Notes under the pieces: generated by a model
The model's database searches: none
The model's input: only the letters and a program-made list of their open reading frames with translations
Told to the model about the DNA's origin: nothing
Origin: Rhodococcus sp. 06-235-1A
GTDB taxonomy: Bacteria > Actinomycetota > Actinomycetes > Mycobacteriales > Mycobacteriaceae
Assembly: GCF_002258785.1 (NCBI RefSeq)
Contig: NZ_NOYI01000002.1
Span: forward strand, 248,001-312,000
Length of the DNA: 64,000 nt
Direction: 5' to 3'
Made by a program: the position numbers and the translations under genes
Shown here: positions 8,377-16,176 of the stretch, piece after piece
Position numbering within the stretch: position 1 is the stretch's first letter
Layout of the letters: each line of letters starts with the position of its first letter

Positions 8377-9473
8377 GCACCGATCTGGAACCGAAGACAC
8401 CGTCGTCCGCCGCGAGTGCCGTTCCCGCCCGGCCTGCGTTCCGCCTCGGCCCGATATCCCTGGTCCGACGACCGTTGATGGTCCTCGTCACCGTCGTGCT
8501 CGCCGCGGCCCTGGTGCTGATCATGTGTGTGAACATCGGACGCGGTGACTTCCCCTTGTCGATCGCTCAGGTTCTCGATGTCCTGCTCGGCGGCGGGTCG
8601 AGAATCGAGCGATTCATCGTCATGGATCTGCGCCTGCCTCGATCGCTGACCGGCCTCCTCGTCGGGGCCGCACTCGGTATCTCCGGAGCCATCACCCAGT
8701 CGATTTCCCGCAACGCGCTCGCCAGCCCCGACATCCTCGGCATCACCGCCGGTTCCAGTGCCGCAGCCGTCGCGCTGATCGTGCTCGGCGGAGGCGGCAG
8801 CTTCAGCGGACTGCTCGCCACCCTCGGCCTGCCGCTCGCCGCACTGGTGGGCGGTGTGATCACTGCGATCGCGATCTATGCCCTCGCGTGGCGCAAGGGT
8901 GTCGACGGGTTCCGTTTCATTCTGGTGGGAATCGCCGTCAACGCCATGCTCACCGCCGTCATCGGGTGGCTGCTGATCAGTGCCGACATCAACGACGTCT
9001 CGCGCGCCCAGGTCTGGCTCAACGGCTCTCTCAACGGTGCGAACTGGGCGTCGGTCTGGCCGGTAGCGGCCGCTGTGGTCATCGTCGGCGGCGGCACCGT
9101 CGTCGCGACGTTCACGCTCGGCGCGCTTCGACTGGGTGACGACAACGCCAGATCGCTCGGCGTACGCCTGCAACACAGCCAGGCAGTGATGCTACTCGCC
9201 GCCGTCGCTCTCGCCGCCGTCGCTACAGCCGCTGCCGGGCCCATCGCTTTCGTGGCGCTGTCGGCACCCCAGGTCGCCGTACGAATTCTACGAACGCCGG
9301 GCCCGCCGATCATCGCGTCGGCGCTACTCGGCGGATTGCTGGTGGTGGCAAGCGATCTGATCGCCCGCACGATTCTGCCGGTGGAGCTACCGGTCGGCAT
9401 CGTCACCTCGGCCCTCGGCGGACCGTTCCTTCTGTACCTTCTCGTTCGCAGTAATCGAAAGGCTTCCGTATGA
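8373..9473 (+). CDS. Siderophore ABC transporter permease, FecCD family
   Basis: A 366-residue integral membrane permease that should form a heterodimer with the preceding FecCD protein to import an iron chelate. Signature segments are RLPRSLTGLLVGAALGISG, SRNALASPDILGITAGSSAA, the WLNGSLNGANW loop and AAAGPIAFVALSAPQVA. The GTG at 8373 overlaps the stop of the upstream permease (GTGA), indicating coupled translation. The longer open frame back to 7059 is a shadow in another frame of the first permease. Normal length, with no RDD extension on this subunit. Confidence 0.93.
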   Translation: MSTDLEPKTPSSAASAVPARPAFRLGPISLVRRPLMVLVTVVLAAALVLIMCVNIGRGDFPLSIAQVLDVLLGGGSRIERFIVMDLRLPRSLTGLLVGAALGISGAITQSISRNALASPDILGITAGSSAAAVALIVLGGGGSFSGLLATLGLPLAALVGGVITAIAIYALAWRKGVDGFRFILVGIAVNAMLTAVIGWLLISADINDVSRAQVWLNGSLNGANWASVWPVAAAVVIVGGGTVVATFTLGALRLGDDNARSLGVRLQHSQAVMLLAAVALAAVATAAAGPIAFVALSAPQVAVRILRTPGPPIIASALLGGLLVVASDLIARTILPVELPVGIVTSALGGPFLLYLLVRSNRKASV

Positions 9474-10342
9474 CAACCAGCCACGCCTCGCGTCTCATCG
9501 CGGAAGATCTCAGCCTCGGTTACGGTGACCGCACCATCGTCGACCACCTCGACCTGGAGATACACACCGGGGTCATCACCACGGTCATCGGTCCCAACGG
9601 CTGCGGCAAGTCGACGCTCCTGCGTTCGCTCGGTCGCTTGCTCAAGCCCAAAGCCGGCAGTGTGATGCTCGACGGACGGGCGATCTCCTCGATGAAGACC
9701 AAGGAGGTTGCCCGCACTCTGGGCATGCTGCCGCAGGCACCGACCGCTCCCGAAGGACTCACCGTCGCCGACCTCGTCTCGCGTGGCCGTCACCCGCATC
9801 AGTCCTGGATCAGACAGTGGAGCTCGGACGACGAGGCCGAGGTGGCGAACGCACTCGAGCTGACCGGAGTCGGCGATCTCGCCGATCGGCCCGTCGACGA
9901 ACTGTCGGGCGGCCAGCGGCAACGCGCATGGATCTCGATGGCGTTGGCCCAGGGCACCGACATCCTGCTGCTGGACGAGCCGACCACCTACCTCGATCTG
10001 GCGCACTCGGTCGAGGTGCTCGACCTGGTCGACCGCCTGCACGACGAACTTGGCCGCACCATCGTCATGGTGCTGCACGACCTCAACCTCGCGCTTCGCT
10101 ACAGCGATCGGTTGATCGTCATGAAGGAAGGGCAGATCGTCACGTCCGGTCGGCCTCAGGATGTCATTTCCGAGCAGCTGTTACTCGACGTGTTCGGGCT
10201 GGAGGCCGCCGTCATCGACGATCCGATGTCCGATCGCCCGCTCGTCGTTCCGATCGGCACGCGGCACGTATACGGGTCGATCGGCGGGCCTCAGAAGTCA
10301 CGCAATCGCTCGGCCGCGGGCACCTCCACTACGCTCCAGTAG
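9470..10342 (+). CDS. Siderophore ABC transporter ATP-binding protein, FecE/FepC family
   Basis: A 290-residue ATPase powering the two permeases. Walker A is GPNGCGKST near residue 43, the Q-loop is MLPQAP, the signature is LSGGQRQRAW, Walker B is LLLDEPTTYLD, and the switch His lies in VLHDLNLALRYSD. The ATG at 9470 overlaps the stop of the second permease (ATGA). The C-terminal extension after residue 255 is poorly conserved. Together the three genes encode a complete inner-membrane importer lacking only its binding protein, which must be encoded elsewhere. Confidence 0.94.
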   Translation: MTTSHASRLIAEDLSLGYGDRTIVDHLDLEIHTGVITTVIGPNGCGKSTLLRSLGRLLKPKAGSVMLDGRAISSMKTKEVARTLGMLPQAPTAPEGLTVADLVSRGRHPHQSWIRQWSSDDEAEVANALELTGVGDLADRPVDELSGGQRQRAWISMALAQGTDILLLDEPTTYLDLAHSVEVLDLVDRLHDELGRTIVMVLHDLNLALRYSDRLIVMKEGQIVTSGRPQDVISEQLLLDVFGLEAAVIDDPMSDRPLVVPIGTRHVYGSIGGPQKSRNRSAAGTSTTLQ

Positions 10343-10349
10343 CGCCCCG

Positions 10350-13034
10350 TCACCGCTCGATCATGGTGCGTACCAGTTTCAGACCCTGACCGATCGACAC
10401 GTCCGGCAGGTAAGCCCGCCCGATCGCGTTTCCGATGCTGGGCAGTGCGGCCGGATCGGCGAATGTCATGTGCATCGGTTCGTAGCGCGGCTGGAATTTG
10501 GATTTGAACGCCAACAGTGACCGGAATCCGTAGACGGGTTCGAGAGTTCGTCCGAGGACGTCCAGTAGTCGCTCCAGCAGTCCCGACAGAGTCGACTGCT
10601 CAGCGCTCGCCACGTGTTCGGGTTGCTTTTCGTCGACCTTGGCCAGCGGTGCACCGGACAAGCTGAGGAATCGAGCGCCTTCCTGCTCGAGCAGCAGGGC
10701 AGCCGACGCGATGAGGAATTCCATCGTGGGCCGAAATCCCTCGGACCGACGTCGCATGAAGTCGAGCGTCCAGCCGACGATGACGCCGTCCTCGTACACC
10801 GGCATCCACGAGGTCACTCCGTGCACCGTCCGATGCTCGTCGACGGCGATCAGACACCGGACGTTCTCGTCGTCGACCTCCTCCAGACCGCCGAGGGTGA
10901 ACCCCATCTCGGGCATGCCCTTGTCCGCTACCCATTCCTCGGAAATCGCGGTGATCTGGTCGGTGATCGCCAGTGGCGCCGAGGGGAAACGAATCCACTC
11001 GGCGACGACACCTGCCTTCTTCGCCCGATTGAGAGCGGTCCGCACGTCCTGGAATCGTTTGCCGGTGAAGGCGATTCCGTCCAGGTCGAGCACCGTCTCC
11101 TCACCCACCTGGATTCCGCCCCACCCGAGTGAATCGGTGACTCGACGAACATCACGGGTGACCGAGTAGAAGCACGGTATCCACCCGTTCTCCGACGCGA
11201 ACTCGGCGAAGTCGACGACGTTGTCTCGCAGGGACGCCCGCGGCCCGACAGGATCGCCGGTGGTGAGCGCCACCCCGGAGATGACGCGGTACGCGACGTA
11301 GCTGCGCCCATCCGGACCGAACCAGTACTTGTTGCCGCGCCACGTCGTCATCCACGACAGAGCAGAACCACTGCTCGACATCAGCAGTCCGCGTGCCCGT
11401 TCGGTCGCGTCGGTTTCCGTCCCGTACACCGGAGTGAGGAAGGTGCTCGCGGCGAACACGCACACCACAACCCAGAACACCACGCCTGTCCACTCGAACA
11501 GCAAGGTGGTCGGCACGCTCTGCGGCAGCAGAGCGGGTTCGAGCCACTGCAGATAGACCGGCGGAACCAAACGCTGCGGGAAGTCCGCCAGCAGGCCACC
11601 GAACGACGGCGAATCGGCGAACCCCCCTCGCGCCAGGTACCCGCCGATCGAATACACGAGCCCGAGTGCCACGCCGACTCCCACCACCGACGCCCCCCAC
11701 CGCCGATAGGTGCCCGAGGGCGCCGACACATCGAAGAACCTTCGGGTGACGATCAGGACCACCAAAACGATCAGCGGCAACAGGAACGGCACCGCGGTGC
11801 GATAAGCCGTCGGTGATTCGAGACCGTAGAACAGGGACTGGTCGTCACCGGCCTCGAGGAACCGAATGGCGAAGTTGGCCACCGACAACGCGAGCAGAAC
11901 CAGTTGCGAGACAACCGCCATCGCCCATGCGAAACGTCGGCCCCGGCGGAGCCCGTCGCTGACCACCAGCAGGAACAGGGACGGCATGATGCTCAGGATG
12001 GTCGGTCCGACTCCCCCGAGCCTGAGATCGAGCAGACCGCGGCGGCATTCCACCGGGTCGGTGATCGCATCGGCGCAGATTTCACGGACCTCGGCCGCTG
12101 TGTACGGAACCCCTCGAACGACGTCCCGAAGAACCGCGAACGGACCGACCGCGTTGGGACTGAGGGCCGCCAGCACCGGACCGAGAGCGCTCGCGGCCAC
12201 GATCAACGCAACCAGCACTCGGCCTTCGCGCTGGGTACCCGCCAAACGGGGACCACGCGCCGAACGGCCGACGATCCACGGCCCGGCAACCAGACCGATG
12301 ACCGCGGCGGCCAGTCGAACCACGTCCTGCAGGTGCCCGCCGAACAACGCCAACGTCACCAGTAGCGCCACTACGCCGACGCGAATACGTCTGCGCCACA
12401 ACGTATCCATTCGCGAAGTCGCAACGAGCACCACGCCGAATATCCAGGTCGTCGGACCCACAGCGGTTCCGACGTGCAATCGGAAGCCCCAATCGGCGTC
12501 GAAGGTCTTGGCCAGAGCAGCAAGACCGAGACCGAGTAGCGAACCGGCCACCTGTGTGACGAATGCAGCGATAGCGAAGCGACGGGACCCGATCCGGCGC
12601 TCGATGGGCGCAGCGGCGAGGAGAACCGCCACGGTCGCCACCAGACAACCGGCGATGTTGGGTGCCGCCAATCCCGATGTCAGCGGAGTCCACAGGTGCC
12701 AGTGCTCGAACGGCATGATGCCCACGGCAAAGAACCTGTCCAATTCGCCGCGGTCGTCCAGTACTGCCGCGGCGATGCCGGTAACCCATACGATCGCCAG
12801 CAGCGCGAAGCTGACGGGGGCTCCGACCGCACCGAACACGATGAGTGACCACAACCGCAGCAGCTGACGCATCGCCGCGGATGATCCCAACCTCAACGCC
12901 TTCGTCCGCCTCGCTACCCACGATGGTCCGGCGGGCTCCCCGGCTTCGGCCGATGCCATCGACGAGGTGGCTGCTGCCGGTGGCTCCGGCTCGGTCACGT
13001 TCACGAAATCAACCCTGTCCTCGTTGCCAGCCAT
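10350..13034 (-). CDS. Rhomboid-like membrane domain fused to DUF2156 (MprF-type lysyltransferase-like) protein
   Basis: An 894-residue polytopic membrane protein. Residues about 60-250 resemble a rhomboid fold (FEHWHLWTPLTSGLAAPNIAG, then LGLGLAAL), but the position of the catalytic GxSG reads GTAVGPTTW, so it is probably not a protease. A second transmembrane block spans about 320-550. The C-terminal 320 residues are a DUF2156/GNAT-like domain (YVAYRVISGVALTTGDPVGP, CFYSVT, LGWGGIQVGEETVLDLD, FLSLSGAPLAK) like the catalytic half of MprF, which transfers lysine from lysyl-tRNA to phosphatidylglycerol. Substrate is unproven. The start at 13034 overlaps the esterase gene by 34 bp, so the two are probably co-transcribed; a later Met near residue 26 is an alternative start. 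Confidence 0.8.
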   Translation of the reverse strand: MAGNEDRVDFVNVTEPEPPAAATSSMASAEAGEPAGPSWVARRTKALRLGSSAAMRQLLRLWSLIVFGAVGAPVSFALLAIVWVTGIAAAVLDDRGELDRFFAVGIMPFEHWHLWTPLTSGLAAPNIAGCLVATVAVLLAAAPIERRIGSRRFAIAAFVTQVAGSLLGLGLAALAKTFDADWGFRLHVGTAVGPTTWIFGVVLVATSRMDTLWRRRIRVGVVALLVTLALFGGHLQDVVRLAAAVIGLVAGPWIVGRSARGPRLAGTQREGRVLVALIVAASALGPVLAALSPNAVGPFAVLRDVVRGVPYTAAEVREICADAITDPVECRRGLLDLRLGGVGPTILSIMPSLFLLVVSDGLRRGRRFAWAMAVVSQLVLLALSVANFAIRFLEAGDDQSLFYGLESPTAYRTAVPFLLPLIVLVVLIVTRRFFDVSAPSGTYRRWGASVVGVGVALGLVYSIGGYLARGGFADSPSFGGLLADFPQRLVPPVYLQWLEPALLPQSVPTTLLFEWTGVVFWVVVCVFAASTFLTPVYGTETDATERARGLLMSSSGSALSWMTTWRGNKYWFGPDGRSYVAYRVISGVALTTGDPVGPRASLRDNVVDFAEFASENGWIPCFYSVTRDVRRVTDSLGWGGIQVGEETVLDLDGIAFTGKRFQDVRTALNRAKKAGVVAEWIRFPSAPLAITDQITAISEEWVADKGMPEMGFTLGGLEEVDDENVRCLIAVDEHRTVHGVTSWMPVYEDGVIVGWTLDFMRRRSEGFRPTMEFLIASAALLLEQEGARFLSLSGAPLAKVDEKQPEHVASAEQSTLSGLLERLLDVLGRTLEPVYGFRSLLAFKSKFQPRYEPMHMTFADPAALPSIGNAIGRAYLPDVSIGQGLKLVRTMIER

Positions 13035-14302
13035 GGGAGCTCACGGCGGAGGCCTTCCGACCACACCGCGAAGCTGTGTCCGCCCGGTACCTCCACGTAT
13101 TGCACGTCCATTCCGGCGGCCTTCGCTGCGTCGTACATCTCTTGTTGGCCCGGCTTGTAATCCTTGTCGTCCGAACCCACGACGAAAATACCGGCCGAAT
13201 CGGGGTACTGACGTGATTTGAGCAGGTCGAGCGGGTTGATCGCGGTGAAAGCCGCAGAATCGCCACCGAAGGCCTGCTGCACTGTTCGATCCCGATCGCC
13301 GAGAGTGGGTTCGCGCTGACCGGACAGGTCGAGGAACGTGGGATAGACGTCCGGATGATTGGTCGCCATCTGAATCGAGCAGGTCCCGCCGTAGGACAAT
13401 CCGCCGATGGCCCAGTGCGCGCGATTCCGGTCCACCTGCAGCGCGTTGTCGATCCAATCGGGAACATCCTTCGACAGGTACGTGTCCACGTTCCCCAGCG
13501 GTGAATCGACACAGAGCGGATTCGCGATGGACGACCCGGTGCCGTCGGCGACGACCACGACCGGCGCCAGGCCCGCATGATCACGGGCGAAGTTGTCCAT
13601 GGTTTGGGCCAACTTTCCTCCGTTCAGCCAGTCTTCGGGCGCCCCCGGCTGCCCAGCGAGCAACACGAGAACCGGGAGGAGCGGACGAGGATCGGCGAAG
13701 TACGCAGGCGGTAGGTAGATCTCGGCGTCTCGGGCGGAGAAGTTCGACGCCGTGGCCGGAATGGAGGCGGACGTGATTCTCCCGGCGGCCGCCAGATCTG
13801 CGGGCGCGGTCCAAACGGAATCCAATGGCGTGCCGGTGACGGTCTGCGCTACGTCGGCCGCCACGTCCGAGAATTGGATGCGGGCAGCGGACTCGACCCC
13901 GAGAGCATTGCCCACGGTGGGATACGCGTCGAACTCGAGGTTGACGTGCAAGGCCGCCGTCGCCACAACGAGCACCGCCGCTGTCACCGACGCAATTTTG
14001 CCCACCACCCCGCGGGCCGCGATCAGGCGAGAAGCCACGGCGAACAGCGCAGCCAGTCCCACCCCGATCCACACGTAGATGGAGGTGGCGATCGGATCGG
14101 GGAAGGGTCGCCACACCTTCTCGACCACCACGTAGCCGACTGCCGTGACCACGATCGCGCCCGTCGCCGCGATCGGCAACGCACGTGTGGAGTATCTACG
14201 GGACGTCGAGACGAGCAGCCACAGTCCACCGAGTGCGCCGAGAACGGACACGATCACCGGTACCGGGCCATCGATCAACGACAGAGAATCGAACCAATCC
14301 AC
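13001..14302 (-). CDS. Membrane-anchored alpha/beta hydrolase, esterase-D/mycolyltransferase-like
   Basis: A 433-residue protein with about four N-terminal transmembrane helices (residues 10-150) followed by an alpha/beta-hydrolase domain. The nucleophile elbow GLSYGGTCS is near residue 325, a likely acid lies in VVGSDDKDY, and the catalytic His is in VPGGHSFAVW near residue 410. The arrangement resembles actinobacterial esterase-D/antigen-85-like proteins that act on the outer face of the membrane; the substrate cannot be read from sequence. It overlaps the DUF2156 gene by 34 bp, suggesting a joint envelope-lipid function. It is divergent from blaI. Confidence 0.82.
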   Translation of the reverse strand: MDWFDSLSLIDGPVPVIVSVLGALGGLWLLVSTSRRYSTRALPIAATGAIVVTAVGYVVVEKVWRPFPDPIATSIYVWIGVGLAALFAVASRLIAARGVVGKIASVTAAVLVVATAALHVNLEFDAYPTVGNALGVESAARIQFSDVAADVAQTVTGTPLDSVWTAPADLAAAGRITSASIPATASNFSARDAEIYLPPAYFADPRPLLPVLVLLAGQPGAPEDWLNGGKLAQTMDNFARDHAGLAPVVVVADGTGSSIANPLCVDSPLGNVDTYLSKDVPDWIDNALQVDRNRAHWAIGGLSYGGTCSIQMATNHPDVYPTFLDLSGQREPTLGDRDRTVQQAFGGDSAAFTAINPLDLLKSRQYPDSAGIFVVGSDDKDYKPGQQEMYDAAKAAGMDVQYVEVPGGHSFAVWSEGLRRELPWLATRTGLIS

Positions 14303-14448
14303 GCGATGTCTCCGCTCAATTCGCCGAAGTCGGGCCGAGGGGCGGCACGATCACTGGACAGAATATTCACCCCTGGATCCTTGCGGTCCAGACCCACCGA
14401 TTCGATGCCGTCTCGGGTATGACCGAAACCACACCACCTGAGCGAGCG

Positions 14449-14467
14449 GTACTACCACCAGTAGTAC
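14449..14467. promoter_or_regulatory. BlaI-type operator upstream of blaI
   Basis: Perfect dyad GTACTAC-CACCA-GTAGTAC, the TACTAC/GTAGTA pattern bound by BlaI/MecI-family repressors, 34 nt before the blaI ATG. Its place in the divergent 199-bp region means it could also influence the esterase gene. It implies autoregulation of blaI. Confidence 0.75.
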
Positions 14468-14501
14468 GCATCCGCGTCGGAGTAGCCGTAGACTCGGACG
14501 A

Positions 14502-14918
14502 ATGGCAGGTCTTGGTGAACTAGAGCGCGCAGTGATGGACCATCTGTGGGAGTCCTCGGATCCCCAGACAGTTCGTCAGGTCCACGAGGCGCTGGCAACA
14601 CATCGTGAGCTCGCTTACACGACGGTGATGACGGTGCTGCAGCGGTTGGCGAAGAAGAAGTTGGTCGTTCAGCAACGCGACGATCGTGCGCATCGGTACG
14701 CACCTCTGCACGGACGCGACGAGTTGGTCGCGAGCCTGATGGTCGACGCGTTGTCGCAGGCACCAGCGTCCGGTGGCCGCGCTGCCGCACTCGTCCACTT
14801 CGTCGGACAGGTGGGTGCCGACGAAGCCGCCGCACTCCGTGAGGCACTCGCCGCGCTGGAAGTGGCACAATCGACGAGAGAGTCCCCTTCGGCTGGAGAT
14901 GGCCGTCCGACGGACTGA
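14502..14918 (+). CDS. blaI: BlaI/MecI-family transcriptional repressor
   Basis: A 138-residue winged-helix repressor. The N-terminal domain has LGELERAVMDHLWES, QTVRQVHEAL and AYTTVMTVLQRLAKKKLV, the standard BlaI recognition-helix region. The C-terminal dimerisation helix is followed by a poorly conserved tail. In mycobacteria BlaI represses the beta-lactamase gene and its own locus and is inactivated by proteolysis triggered by the adjacent M56 protease; Rv1846c/Rv1845c are the counterparts. A perfect operator lies 34 nt upstream, and the M56 gene follows after 23 nt. Confidence 0.93.
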   Translation: MAGLGELERAVMDHLWESSDPQTVRQVHEALATHRELAYTTVMTVLQRLAKKKLVVQQRDDRAHRYAPLHGRDELVASLMVDALSQAPASGGRAAALVHFVGQVGADEAAALREALAALEVAQSTRESPSAGDGRPTD

Positions 14919-14941
14919 CGCTCGCCGTAGTAAGTGAGGAC

Positions 14942-15898
14942 ATGAACTCGACGACTGCGTTGGTATTCGCGGTACTCGCGCTGATTCTGGCGGGGCCGGT
15001 GCCGGCCGTGCTCGCTCGCGCCAGTTGGCCGTACAGGTCCCCGCGTGCAGCGCTGGTTCTGTGGCAGGCAATTGCGCTTGCCGCTGTGTTGTCCGCGTTC
15101 AGCTCCGGTCTCGCCATCGGCGGACTGCTGCTGGTCCCCGGCCCGGACGGTCGCCCCACCACGGCACCCACCGACGAGATCGACGCGCTCGGACTTCCCC
15201 TGTGGATCCTGTACGTGTTCGTACTCGCGATCACGCTCGGCATCGGTGCCAAGTTGATGTTCTCCGTCGTTCAGGTAGCAGTCCGAACCCGCCGACGCCG
15301 CTCTCGACACCGCATGCTCGTCGACCTGCTGGACCGAAACAACCTGAGCGAAAATCCTTTTCGTGGCCTTCGTGACGCAGACATCCGCGTACTCGATGCG
15401 GCGGAACCGATCGCATACTGCCTGCCGGGCCTGCGCCAGAGGGTGGTTCTGAGCCGGGGAACACTCGCCAACCTCTCCGAAGCCGAAGTCACCGCCATCC
15501 TCAGCCACGAACGATCACATCTTCGTGCCCGCCACGACCTCGTGCTCGAAGCATTCACCGCCGTCAACGAAGCATTTCCGAGAATCGTGCGCAGCAAGTC
15601 GGCCCTCGGCAGCGTGCAACTGTTGGTCGAACTTCTCGCAGACGACTCGGCAGTCAAGGTCACCGGACCCACCCCACTCGCTCGGGCCTTGATCACGTGC
15701 GCCGGGTCCACTGCACCACGAGGCGCGATGGCCGCAGGCGGACCGCACACCCTCATCCGCGTTCAACGGTTGAGCGGACCTGGACGCGACGTCCGCATCG
15801 CTGCGGCCGCCTACGCCGCCGCTGTGGTGATCCTCGTTCTCCCGACGATCTATGTGGCCATGCCGTGGCTGGAGGAACTGAGCAAACTGGTCGGCTGA
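14942..15898 (+). CDS. M56-family zinc metallopeptidase, BlaR1-like without sensor domain
   Basis: A 318-residue membrane metalloprotease. Transmembrane segments lie at about 5-25, 38-65, 85-110 and 285-305; the zinc site HERSH (an HExxH motif) is near residue 190 in ILSHERSHLRARHDL, with a downstream Glu/Asp-rich ELLADDSAV. Classical BlaR1 has an extra C-terminal penicillin-binding sensor domain of about 250 residues, absent here, so signal detection must differ. Gene order with blaI predicts that it cleaves BlaI or a partner. The start ATG is preceded by GAGGA at 2 nt from the codon, a tight but usable site. Confidence 0.88.
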   Translation: MNSTTALVFAVLALILAGPVPAVLARASWPYRSPRAALVLWQAIALAAVLSAFSSGLAIGGLLLVPGPDGRPTTAPTDEIDALGLPLWILYVFVLAITLGIGAKLMFSVVQVAVRTRRRRSRHRMLVDLLDRNNLSENPFRGLRDADIRVLDAAEPIAYCLPGLRQRVVLSRGTLANLSEAEVTAILSHERSHLRARHDLVLEAFTAVNEAFPRIVRSKSALGSVQLLVELLADDSAVKVTGPTPLARALITCAGSTAPRGAMAAGGPHTLIRVQRLSGPGRDVRIAAAAYAAAVVILVLPTIYVAMPWLEELSKLVG

Positions 15899-16176
15899 AT
15901 CGCCTATCGGTCGGGGTCGTACAGGTCACATCGACTCAGGGTGAACAATTCGCGGTGCGTCGAGTACAGTGGAACTCGGTCGCCATCGCGACCATGCAAT
16001 CGAAATGGCACAAACAGCCCCACTTTATGCGGTTCTCATCCGCATTCTGATGGCCAGGTGACAGTGCCCTGGCTCGTATCAATGTGTTCTGGCTGTTTTT
16101 CGTGTTTCCCTTCTCGTTCGGGTGCTCTCAGCTTCGGGCTTATTGGCGTGCCCGTAATCCGGAGAGGCTTTACTGC
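15899..16176 (+). other. Intergenic leader before the DEAD-box helicase gene
   Basis: 278 nt without a supported gene. It holds the promoter and a probable long 5' UTR of the helicase, including a 6-bp stem GCCAGG/CCTGGC around 16052-16072 and a U-rich stretch near 16093-16112. Long structured leaders are common on RNA-helicase genes, but no known riboswitch was recognised. The frame open from 16084 in phase with the helicase is hydrophobic and Cys-containing and is not typical of the family N-terminus. Confidence 0.4.

Noticed and set aside
16084..16176. Upstream N-terminal extension of the helicase frame
   Set aside because: It would give a hydrophobic, Cys-containing start unlike the family; the GTG at 16177 has a good GGAGAGG site.
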